Source: Streptomyces venezuelae (lineage in GTDB: Bacteria; Actinomycetota; Actinomycetes; Streptomycetales; Streptomycetaceae). From it: 64,000 nt of DNA. The stretch is taken from assembly GCF_008642275.1 (NCBI RefSeq), contig NZ_CP029189.1:3168001-3232000 (forward strand). The letters are read 5' to 3'. The notes beneath the pieces are model-generated. The model ran no database searches, was not told where the DNA came from, and saw only the letters and a list, made by a program, of their open reading frames with translations. Positions 51,635 to 58,627 of the stretch are shown in pieces. Every line of letters starts with the position of its first letter. Within the stretch, counting starts at the first letter, position 1. A program made the position numbers and the translations under genes.

Positions 51635-52857
51635 GCCGCGCGAGGCCGCGTACGGGGACCCGCGCCCGTCGGCTGAAGCCGCCGCGGCTGTCCCCGCGGG
51701 ACGTGCTGCACGTGGGATCGGCGGGCCTGCGCGCCCGTCCGGCGCGGGTGTTCCTGTCCGCCCTCGGCATCGCCATCGGCATCGCGACGATGATCGCGGT
51801 GGTGGGGATCTCCTCCTCCAGCCAGGCGAAGCTGCTGAGTGAGCTCGACAAGCTCGGCACCAACATGCTGGTCGCGAAACCGGGCGAGGGGATGTTCACC
51901 GGGCAGGACACCAAGCTGCCGAAGGACGCCCCCGGCATGATCTCCCGGATCGCCGGGGTCGAGTCGGTCGGCACCACCGGCGACGTGCCCGAGTCCGTCC
52001 GCCGCTCCGAGAACATCCCGAAGGGGGAGACGGGCGGGATCGTGCTCAAGGCGGTCAGGGACGACCTGCTGGGCACGCTGCGCGCGCGGCCGGCGAGCGG
52101 CACCTGGCTCAACGCGGCCACCGGGCGCTATCCCTCGGTGGTGCTCGGGGACGTCGCCGCGCGCCGGCTCGGCATCACCGCACCCGGTCAGCAGGTCTTC
52201 ATCGGCGGCCGGTACTTCACGGTGACAGGCGTCCTGGAGCCCGTCCCGCTGGCCCCGGAGATCGAGCGGTCCGCGCTGATCGGCTGGGAGGCGGCCGAGC
52301 AGCTGCTGGGCTTCGACGGTCACCCGACGGCGGTGTACGAGCGATCGGCGGACGACCGGGTGGCGGCGGTCCGCGCACTCATCCCGAGGAGCGCCAACCC
52401 GCAGACCCCGAGCGCGGTGCAGGTCACCGACCCGTCGGCGGCCCTGCAGGCGAAGGCGGCCACGGAGGGCGCGTTCAGCACACTGCTGCTGGGGCTGGGC
52501 GGGATCGCACTGCTGGTGGGCGGGGTCGGCGTCGCCAACACGATGATCATCTCGGTGCTGGAGCGGCGGCACGAGATCGGCCTGCGCAGGTCCCTGGGCG
52601 GCACGAAGGGCCAGATCCGGATCCAGTTCGTGACGGAGTCCCTGCTGCTGTCCGGGCTCGGCGGTCTGGCCGGCATCGCCCTGGGCGCGGCGGCCACGGC
52701 GGTCTACGCCCGGGCCGGCGACCTGCCCTGGGTGGTCCCGCTCTGGGCGGTGACCGGCGGCTTCGCCGCCACGCTGGTGATCGGCACCCTGGCCGGGCTC
52801 TACCCGGCGGTGCGCGCGGCCCGGCTGTCGCCGACGCTGGCGCTGGCGGCGGCGTAG
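51631..52857 (+). CDS. MacB/FtsX-type ABC permease
   Basis: A 408-aa permease: one N-terminal helix (FLSALGIAIGIATMIAVVGI), a large extracytoplasmic MacB-type domain (~residues 75-265), and three C-terminal helices with VGGVGVANTMIISVLERRHE, IGLRRSLGGTKGQIR and AGLYPAVRAARLSPTLALA. MacB systems transmit mechanical force and export peptides, lipids or antibiotics. The operon is divergent from a two-component system that probably senses the same stress. Confidence 0.95.
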   Translation: MSRARPRTGTRARRLKPPRLSPRDVLHVGSAGLRARPARVFLSALGIAIGIATMIAVVGISSSSQAKLLSELDKLGTNMLVAKPGEGMFTGQDTKLPKDAPGMISRIAGVESVGTTGDVPESVRRSENIPKGETGGIVLKAVRDDLLGTLRARPASGTWLNAATGRYPSVVLGDVAARRLGITAPGQQVFIGGRYFTVTGVLEPVPLAPEIERSALIGWEAAEQLLGFDGHPTAVYERSADDRVAAVRALIPRSANPQTPSAVQVTDPSAALQAKAATEGAFSTLLLGLGGIALLVGGVGVANTMIISVLERRHEIGLRRSLGGTKGQIRIQFVTESLLLSGLGGLAGIALGAAATAVYARAGDLPWVVPLWAVTGGFAATLVIGTLAGLYPAVRAARLSPTLALAAA

Positions 52858-52860
52858 CGG

Positions 52861-52918
52861 GGCGGGCGCGGGGACGGCTCCGGGGGCGGGCGCGGGGACG
52901 GCTCCGGGGGCGGGCGCG
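52861..52918. repeat. 24-bp GC-rich tandem repeat (2.4 copies)
   Basis: GGCGGGCGCGGGGACGGCTC-CGGG occurs at 52861-52884 and 52885-52908, with a partial third copy after. It lies between the MacB permease stop and the NUDIX promoter. Confidence 0.85.
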
Positions 52919-52985
52919 CAAAAGGCGGTAAAAGGCCAGGTGCAAGCCCGTCCCCCGGAACCGATCACCGGCGTACATTGAATCG

Positions 52986-53429
52986 ATGATGCGAACTCCA
53001 CGTCACGCAGCGCGCGTTGTCATCCTGTCCCCCACCGGGTCCGTGTTCCTCTTCCGGGAGGACAACGTGGAGGTGGGCATCCACTGGCTGCCACCCGGCG
53101 GCGGCATCGACCCCGGCGAGAGCCCCGAGGACTGCGTGCGGCGCGAGCTGCGCGAGGAGACCGGCTGGACCGACCTGGAACCCGAACGGCTGCTCTGCAC
53201 CTGGGAGCACGACTTCACGCACCAGGGGATCCCGGTCCGCCAGCACGAGCACGTCTTCGTCACCAGGGGCCCGCACCGCGAGCCGGTCCTGGAGGCCCCG
53301 GACATCCACTGGCAGTGGCTCTCCCCACAGCGCCTGGCCACCCTGGGCGAGCCCCTGTGGCCCCCGAGCCTGCCGGACCTCCTGGCCGACACCCGGGCGG
53401 AGCCGGTCCACCTGGGCCTGCTGGCCTGA
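52986..53429 (+). CDS. NUDIX hydrolase
   Basis: A 147-aa NUDIX-fold hydrolase with a complete Nudix box (GGGIDPGESPEDCVRRELRE, ETGW) whose Glu residues bind Mg2+ and cleave nucleoside-diphosphate-linked substrates. Specificity is unknown. Two adjacent ATGs (52986, 52989) are possible. TACATT ends six bases before the first, and there is no Shine-Dalgarno sequence, so translation is probably leaderless from 52986. Confidence 0.92.
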   Translation: MMRTPRHAARVVILSPTGSVFLFREDNVEVGIHWLPPGGGIDPGESPEDCVRRELREETGWTDLEPERLLCTWEHDFTHQGIPVRQHEHVFVTRGPHREPVLEAPDIHWQWLSPQRLATLGEPLWPPSLPDLLADTRAEPVHLGLLA

Positions 53430-53564
53430 CCCGCAGGTCCGGCGCACCTGCGCCCGCGTCTCCGCCTCCGCCCGCGCCTCCGCCTCCGCCTCCGCCTGCG
53501 ACGGACGCACGGGGCGGGCCCCGGCGCACTATCGTGGAGGGCGCCGACCGGAAGAGGACGTCTG

Positions 53565-53909
53565 ATGACCACCGCCCCGGGGCCCGCCCACGGTGTCCCC
53601 CCGATGCCCGAGCGCAGCATTCCCGCGTTGCGGGCGGCGATCGCCGCCCATGCCCCGCAGCTCCTGGGCGACTTCGAAGCCAATTGGCGCACGAAGGTCG
53701 CCGACACCTACGACATCGGGGCGGCGCCGGCGTTCCTTGCACGCTGGTGGGGCGAGTACGCGCTCGCCAGGGACCCCCACCTCGACCACCACGTGCGTGA
53801 TCTGGAGGAGCGGGCGGCCGGGTGCGCGGATCCCGACAAGGCCCGGGACCTGCTGGAAGAGGCGTCGCGCATCCACCACCGGGTGGCCGCGCTCGGACCC
53901 GGCGAGTGA
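53565..53909 (+). CDS. DUF6247-like protein, possible antitoxin
   Basis: A 114-aa protein. After a ~15-residue leader, the segment PERSIPALRAAIAAHAPQLL, GDFEANW resembles the DUF6247 family of short actinobacterial proteins. A helical C-terminal part follows (DLEERAAGCADPDKARDLLE). The GTG start of the next gene overlaps its stop (GTGA). The coupled small pair suggests a toxin-antitoxin module with this as the antitoxin, which is an inference. Confidence 0.6.
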   Translation: MTTAPGPAHGVPPMPERSIPALRAAIAAHAPQLLGDFEANWRTKVADTYDIGAAPAFLARWWGEYALARDPHLDHHVRDLEERAAGCADPDKARDLLEEASRIHHRVAALGPGE

Positions 53910-54217
53910 GCGCAGAGTTCACCGGCCCCCCGTGGGCCACGGACTGGACCAAGCTCGCAGCCGGATACCGGGACACCCTGCCCGCCGCCGTGCGTGATCT
54001 GATCACCGACGCGGTCACGGAGCTGAAGACGTCACGGCATCCGTACCGCGACGACCACCTCGACACGACCAGGGTGAGCATCGAGCCGGTCCGCTCCACC
54101 GATCCGCGCGGTGCCCACATCCTCTACTTCGACCGGGGCCACGGCTGGCTGCGCTACACCTTCGTCCACCGCACGGCCGAGCCTCAGATCGTCATCGAGC
54201 AGGTCTTCTGGCAGTAG
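53906..54217 (+). CDS. RelE/ParE-like small protein, possible toxin
   Basis: A 103-aa protein with a ParE/RelE-like layout: N-terminal helices (LPAAVRDLITDAVTELKTSR), then beta strands (TRVSIEPVRSTDPRGAHILY, GWLRYTFVHRTAEPQIVIEQ) ending VFWQ. No catalytic residues can be assigned with certainty. It is translationally coupled to the upstream DUF6247-like gene. If it is a toxin it would target ribosome-bound mRNA or gyrase, as family members do. Confidence 0.55.
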   Translation: MSAEFTGPPWATDWTKLAAGYRDTLPAAVRDLITDAVTELKTSRHPYRDDHLDTTRVSIEPVRSTDPRGAHILYFDRGHGWLRYTFVHRTAEPQIVIEQVFWQ

Positions 54218-54240
54218 CCGGCACATGGGACGGCCTGGTG

Positions 54241-55104
54241 TCAGCGGGCCGCCGGTGCCTTCGACGTGGCCTTGGCGTAGAGGGAGGCCGCGTACTCGCC
54301 GAGGACGGTGCTGGTCGACACGTCGTCCGTGTCCCCGCCCGTGAGGATGCCGATGATCTTCCCGTCGCCCGCGATCCACGCGCTGCCGCTGGTGCCGCCC
54401 GGGAAGTCGGCGCAGTCGAAGCGCTGTTGGGTCGCGCTCTCGCGGACGGCGACCGCCGTGCAGGTACGGGGGATCCCGCGGTCGGCGGGGTAGCCGGTGA
54501 CGGTGACCTGCTCGCCCGCCCGGCCGCTGGTGTCGAGGACGGCCGCGCCGGTCACGTCCTCGATGGCGCGGCCCTTGTCGTCCGGAGCGAGGCGTGCGAA
54601 GGCGAGGTCGTAGTCGTCGTCCGTGCCCTCGGCCCAGCGGTCGTCCTCGAAGACCTCCTCGATCTTCCATGTGCCGTACGGGGCGAAGCCGTTGGCGTAG
54701 GCCGGTGCGAACACGGCGCTCCCGGTGCTCTGGTCCCCTTCGAGCAGGCAGTGCCCGGCGGTGATGATCATGCTCCGGCCGGGGCTGCTCACCACGGTGG
54801 CGGTGCAGAAGTGGTCACTGTCCAGGCCGTTGGTGAACAGGGCTCCGGTGAAGGCGGCGGGCCCGCCGGGCGGCGGGGTGACGGCCGGGGGCAGAGTGGC
54901 GCCGGGGGCCGGGGACAACTGCTGGGGCTTCGCCGCTTGCGGTCGCGACGACGGGCCCGTCGGCGACGCGCTCGGAGCGGCCTTCGCCCGTACCTGAGGG
55001 ACAGCCTCCGGCGGCGGCGCGAGCTTGGCCACCGCGGCGGACGCCCCCAGGGCCGCCACCGCGCACAGCACCGCCGTCACGACGGTCCGCTTGTCCACCG
55101 ACAT
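54241..55104 (-). CDS. Secreted trypsin-like serine protease
   Basis: A 287-aa protein with an N-terminal signal (TVVTAVLCAVAALGASAAVA), a Pro/Ala/Ser-rich linker, and a chymotrypsin-fold domain with His in ITAGHC, Asp in DDYDLAFARL and Ser in GGTSGSAW. Cysteine pairs (FCTATVV/GHC and RTCTAV/FDCADF) fit extracellular disulfides. The ATG at 55104 follows GGGAGG by six bases; a second in-frame ATG two codons upstream overlaps it. The substrate is unknown. Confidence 0.92.
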   Translation of the reverse strand: MSVDKRTVVTAVLCAVAALGASAAVAKLAPPPEAVPQVRAKAAPSASPTGPSSRPQAAKPQQLSPAPGATLPPAVTPPPGGPAAFTGALFTNGLDSDHFCTATVVSSPGRSMIITAGHCLLEGDQSTGSAVFAPAYANGFAPYGTWKIEEVFEDDRWAEGTDDDYDLAFARLAPDDKGRAIEDVTGAAVLDTSGRAGEQVTVTGYPADRGIPRTCTAVAVRESATQQRFDCADFPGGTSGSAWIAGDGKIIGILTGGDTDDVSTSTVLGEYAASLYAKATSKAPAAR

Positions 55105-55188
55105 GATCATCCTCCCGCTTTGCCCCGGCGAAGCATGCCCCGGCAGCCCGCTCCGGTGCAAGGCGGCGGAAGGCCCCCGGCCCGCGCC

Positions 55189-55683
55189 TCACACGGTTTC
55201 GGCCCGCAGGTCGCACCGCAGACGCAGGCCCGGGCGGCCGTCCAGATCCACGTCGCCGGTGGTCACGAATCCCGTACGGGCCAACACGGAGCGCGAGCCC
55301 GGGTTGTCGAGCGTGGTGACCGCCCGCAGCTCGGTGAGCCCGTACTCCGCGACCGCCAGCCCACGGGCCTCACGGACCGCGGCCGTGGCCAGACCCCGGC
55401 CCGTGGCGTGCTCGGCGATCCGGTACCCGAGCTCGGCCGAACCGTCGGCCACGTCGACGAGGTTGACCCGGCCCACCACCTCGCCGCCGTCGCCCACCAG
55501 GACGTGGAAGAAGCACAGCCCGGCGGCCTGCTCGGCCATCAGCGCGGCGTGCCGCTCGTCGAAGTCGGCGAAGTAGCGGTCGCCCCGGTCCGGGACCGAC
55601 GCGGCGAAGTAGGCCCGGTTCTCCCGCTCGAAGGCGAGCAGAGCCGGTGCGTGGTCGAAGCGCAGCAACTGGAGTCGGGGCAC
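55189..55683 (-). CDS. GNAT-family N-acetyltransferase (RimJ/RimL-like)
   Basis: A 164-aa GNAT protein: FERENRAYFAASVPDRGDRY, VVGRVNLVDVADGSAELGYR, the acetyl-CoA loop HATGRGLATAAVREA, and LRAVTTLDNPGSRSVLARTG. The type acetylates ribosomal N-termini or small amines; the target is unknown. Start GTG 55683 lies six bases after a TAGCAT hexamer (minus strand) with no ribosome-binding site, so it is probably leaderless. That promoter touches the edge of the palindromic repeat at 55693. Confidence 0.9.
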   Translation of the reverse strand: MPRLQLLRFDHAPALLAFERENRAYFAASVPDRGDRYFADFDERHAALMAEQAAGLCFFHVLVGDGGEVVGRVNLVDVADGSAELGYRIAEHATGRGLATAAVREARGLAVAEYGLTELRAVTTLDNPGSRSVLARTGFVTTGDVDLDGRPGLRLRCDLRAETV

Positions 55684-55999
55684 GGCCCGATGCTAGTGCT
55701 CCGACCGGAGAGGTTTGCCGCCTCGCGGCGTCCGGTGCGGTGCATCGCAAGGCGGAGGGGCACGGCTCGTACCGGACGTACTCGCGTGGCCCGACAACGC
55801 GGCGAGGCGCCGTGCCGGGCGTCGCGAGGCGGTGAACCTCTCCGGTCGGAGGACTAGTGCTCCGACCGGAGAGGTTTGCCGGCTCGTCAGGCCCTGGCGT
55901 GGGCCGCGCGGTGCCGCCCCCGCACGGGGGAAGCCGTGGTGCGGCGTATAGGTCGTCTGCCCGATCCCCCGCCCCCGCCTTAGAACACAGGCTGAGCGG
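55684..55999. other. Gene-free region between GNAT and MFS genes
   Basis: Apart from the palindromic element (55693-55886) and the promoter of the leftward GNAT gene, this region holds about 110 bp leading to the MFS gene with a CAGGCT hexamer six bases before its GTG. No gene was seen. Confidence 0.6.
55693..55886. repeat. Dispersed-type palindromic repeat element with a third direct copy of its arm
   Basis: Arms at 55693-55730 and 55820-55857 match in inverted orientation at 34 of 38 positions. A third copy, in direct orientation to the first, overlaps the end at 55854-55886. The ~90-bp core has an inner inverted repeat (GGCACGGC near 55760 with GCCGTGCC near 55810). No reading frame is convincing. 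The structure resembles a MITE or repetitive palindrome. Confidence 0.85.
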
Positions 56000-57226
56000 G
56001 TGATCGATCGAGGCATGGGGAAGGTCCTGCGGGACCGCAACGCACGGCTCTACCTGTCGGGGGTGGTGGTCTCCGGTTTCGGGACGACCGCGATGTGGCT
56101 CGTGGCCGGGGTCTGGGTGAAGTCACTGACCGGGTCGGACGCGCTCGCGGCGCTGACCGTGTTCACCCTGTGGGCGCCGGTCCTGGCCGGACCGGCCCTC
56201 GGGGCACTCGCCGACCGGCTGCCCCGGCGGCCGCTGCTCGTCGCCCTCGGCCTGGTGATGGCCGCGCTGCTGCCCGTACTGCTCCTGGTGGACTCGGCGG
56301 ACCGGGTGTGGCTGCTGTTCGCGGTGCTGCTCGTGTACGGGACGTGCGGCACCGTGCACGGGGCGGCGGAGGCGGCCCTGGTTCCGCAGGCCGTCGGCGG
56401 GCGGCTCCTGGGGGACTTCAACGGGCTGCGGCTGACGGCCGACGAGGGCATGAAGCTCCTGGCGCCACTGGCGGGCGCCGCCTTGTTCGCACGGTCCGGC
56501 GGGGCTTCGGTGGCCCTGCTCGACGCGGTGACCTTCGCTCTGGCGGCGGGGATCTTCGCCCTGCTGCGGGTACGCGAGGAACCTCCGGAGCGGGAGCGGA
56601 TACGGGACGGCGCGGGCGCCTTCGTGCGGATGGCCGCGGGCGGGGTGCACCTGCGGCGGGTGCCGGCGGTGCGCACGCTGGTGGCCGCCGGCGCCGCCGT
56701 GATGTTCCTGGCCGGGCTGAACGGCGCGATGGTCTACGCGGTCGCCGGGGACGTGCTCGGGCACGCGCCCACGCACGTGGGGGTGCTGTACGCGGTGCAG
56801 GGCGCGGGCTCGGTCCTGAGCGGGATCGTGGCGGGCCCGCTGCTGCGGCGGATGCCGGAGACGGTGTTCGCGGCGGCCGGGGTGGCACTGTTCGCCCTGG
56901 GCGCCGGGGTCCGGGCGCTGCCGTACGACGCGGTGGCCCTGGCGGGCAGCGCGGCCATCGGCGCCGGGCTGCCGTGCGTACTGATCGCCGCGCTGACGGC
57001 GGTGCAGCGCGAGGTCCCGAACGACGTGCTGGGCCGCGCCGCGGCCACGGCGAACACCCTGATCTTCGTACCGAACGCGGTGGCCCTGGCGCTGGGGGCG
57101 GCTCTGGTGGCCTTCGTGGACGTACGGGTGCTGCTGCCGGTGCTGGCGGTGGCGGGGCTGGTCACGGCACTGCTGCTGGTGGCGTGGCCGCGGCGTGGGC
57201 CGCGGGCCGGACGCGGGTGCGCGTAG
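56000..57226 (+). CDS. MFS transporter
   Basis: A 408-aa major facilitator with about twelve helices: LYLSGVVVSGFGTTAMWLVA at the start, the loop 2-3 motif GALADRLPRRPLLVALGLVM, DFNGLRLTADEGMKLLAPLA in the middle, and RAAATANTLIFVPNAVALAL late. The pattern fits the enterobactin-exporter/multidrug branch. The substrate is unknown. GTG 56000 is preferred because CAGGCT ends six bases upstream (leaderless); ATG 56015 is an alternative. Confidence 0.9.
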   Translation: MIDRGMGKVLRDRNARLYLSGVVVSGFGTTAMWLVAGVWVKSLTGSDALAALTVFTLWAPVLAGPALGALADRLPRRPLLVALGLVMAALLPVLLLVDSADRVWLLFAVLLVYGTCGTVHGAAEAALVPQAVGGRLLGDFNGLRLTADEGMKLLAPLAGAALFARSGGASVALLDAVTFALAAGIFALLRVREEPPERERIRDGAGAFVRMAAGGVHLRRVPAVRTLVAAGAAVMFLAGLNGAMVYAVAGDVLGHAPTHVGVLYAVQGAGSVLSGIVAGPLLRRMPETVFAAAGVALFALGAGVRALPYDAVALAGSAAIGAGLPCVLIAALTAVQREVPNDVLGRAAATANTLIFVPNAVALALGAALVAFVDVRVLLPVLAVAGLVTALLLVAWPRRGPRAGRGCA

Positions 57227-57259
57227 GGCGTGGCCGGTGGAGGGGGCCGGCCACGCCCT
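57225..57259. terminator. Bidirectional terminator hairpin
   Basis: AGGGCGTGGCCGG (57225-57237) pairs perfectly with 57247-57259 across a 9-base loop. It lies between the MFS stop and the convergent amidohydrolase stop. Confidence 0.8.
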
Positions 57260-57269
57260 GCCTGGGAGC

Positions 57270-58496
57270 TCAGGCCCCCGGCCCCGCCCACAGGCCGTCC
57301 GCCGTGAGCCCGAGCAGCTCGATCGCGTTGCCGCGCACGATGCGGTCCACCACGTCCGGAGCCAGGTGGCCCATCTGCGCCTCGCCGACCTCGCGGGACT
57401 TCGGCCAGGTCGAGTCGGAGTGCGGGTAGTCCGTCTCGTAGAGGACGTTGCCGACGCCGATCGAGTCGAGGTTCTTCAGGCCGAAGGCGTCGTCGAAGAA
57501 GCAGCCGAAGACGTGTTCGGCGAAGAGCTCCGAGGGCGGGCGCAGCACCTTGTCCGCGACTCCGCCCCAGCCTCGGTTCTCCTCCCAGACCACGTTCGCG
57601 CGTTCGAGGATGTACGGGATCCAGCCGATCTGGCCCTCCGCGTACATGATCTTCAGGTTCGGGAAGCGTTCGAACTTGCCGCTCATCAGCCAGTCGACCA
57701 TCGAGAAGCAGCAGTTGGCGAAGGTGATGGTGGAGCCGACCGCGGGCGGGGCGTCGGCCGAGGTGGACGGCATGCGGGAGGAGGAGCCGATGTGCATGGC
57801 GATGACCGTGCCGGTCTCGTCGCACGCCTGCAGGAAGGGGTCCCACTCGTCCGTGTGGACGGAGGGCAGGCCCAGGTGCGGGGGTATCTCTGAGAAGGCG
57901 ACCGCGCGGACGCCCCGCGCGGCGTTGCGGCGCACCTCGGCGGCGGCCAGGCGGGCGTCCCAGAGCGGGATGAGGGTGAGGGGGATGAGGCGGCCGCCGG
58001 CGTCCGGGCCGCACCACTCCTCCACCATCCAGTCGTTGTAGGCCCGTACGCCGAGGAGCCCCAGCTCACGGTCCTTGGCCTCGGTGAAGGTCTGGCCGCA
58101 GAAGCGGGGGAAGGTCGGGAAGCAGAGGGCCGACTGGACGTGGTTGACGTCCATGTCCGCGAGCCGGTCGGGAACCGAGAAGGACCCGGGGCGCATCTGC
58201 TCGTAGGTGATGACTTCCAGTTTGATCTCGTCGCGGTCGTACCCGACAGCCGTGTCGAGGCGGGTGAGCGGCCGGTGCAGGTCCTCGTACACCCACCAGT
58301 CACCGATGGGGCCGTCGTCGCCCTTGGCCCCCATCACGGGGGCGAACTTGCCGCCGAGGAAGGTCATTTCCTTCAACGGGGCGCGGACGACGCGGGGCCC
58401 GATGTCGCGGTACCTGGACGGGAGCCGGTCCCGCCATACGTGGGGGGGCTCAACCGTGTGGTCGTCCACCGAGATGATCTTCGGGAAGGTCTCCAT
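57270..58496 (-). CDS. Amidohydrolase (ACMSD-like, PF04909 type)
   Basis: A 408-aa metal-dependent hydrolase or decarboxylase: the opening ISVDDHTVEPPHVWRDRL holds the first Asp-x-His metal motif; later HIGSSSRMPSTSADAPP and the C-terminal YETDYPHSDSTWPKSRE carry further ligands. The long N-terminal segment with GDWWVYEDL is typical of members found with steroid- or aromatic-degradation genes. The substrate is unknown. A CTGACG-N3-CGTCAG palindrome lies 22 bp upstream of the ATG, linking it to the LLM/SDR cluster. Confidence 0.9.
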   Translation of the reverse strand: METFPKIISVDDHTVEPPHVWRDRLPSRYRDIGPRVVRAPLKEMTFLGGKFAPVMGAKGDDGPIGDWWVYEDLHRPLTRLDTAVGYDRDEIKLEVITYEQMRPGSFSVPDRLADMDVNHVQSALCFPTFPRFCGQTFTEAKDRELGLLGVRAYNDWMVEEWCGPDAGGRLIPLTLIPLWDARLAAAEVRRNAARGVRAVAFSEIPPHLGLPSVHTDEWDPFLQACDETGTVIAMHIGSSSRMPSTSADAPPAVGSTITFANCCFSMVDWLMSGKFERFPNLKIMYAEGQIGWIPYILERANVVWEENRGWGGVADKVLRPPSELFAEHVFGCFFDDAFGLKNLDSIGVGNVLYETDYPHSDSTWPKSREVGEAQMGHLAPDVVDRIVRGNAIELLGLTADGLWAGPGA

Positions 58497-58517
58497 GACC
58501 TCTACGGTAGCGCTGAT

Positions 58518-58532
58518 CTGACGAACCGTCAG
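58518..58532. promoter_or_regulatory. Operator CTGACG-AAC-CGTCAG
   Basis: A perfect palindrome in the 131-bp divergent region between the amidohydrolase and afsR. Its closeness to the amidohydrolase start makes that gene the likely target, but it could also affect afsR. Confidence 0.78.
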
Positions 58533-58627
58533 CTAGTTGGCCGGTGATCGGTCGGACACGGGCTGACGTGTACGCGCGAGACAGGGCAGACTGACCCTTA
58601 CACCGACGGAAGGCAGGGGGACGACAG

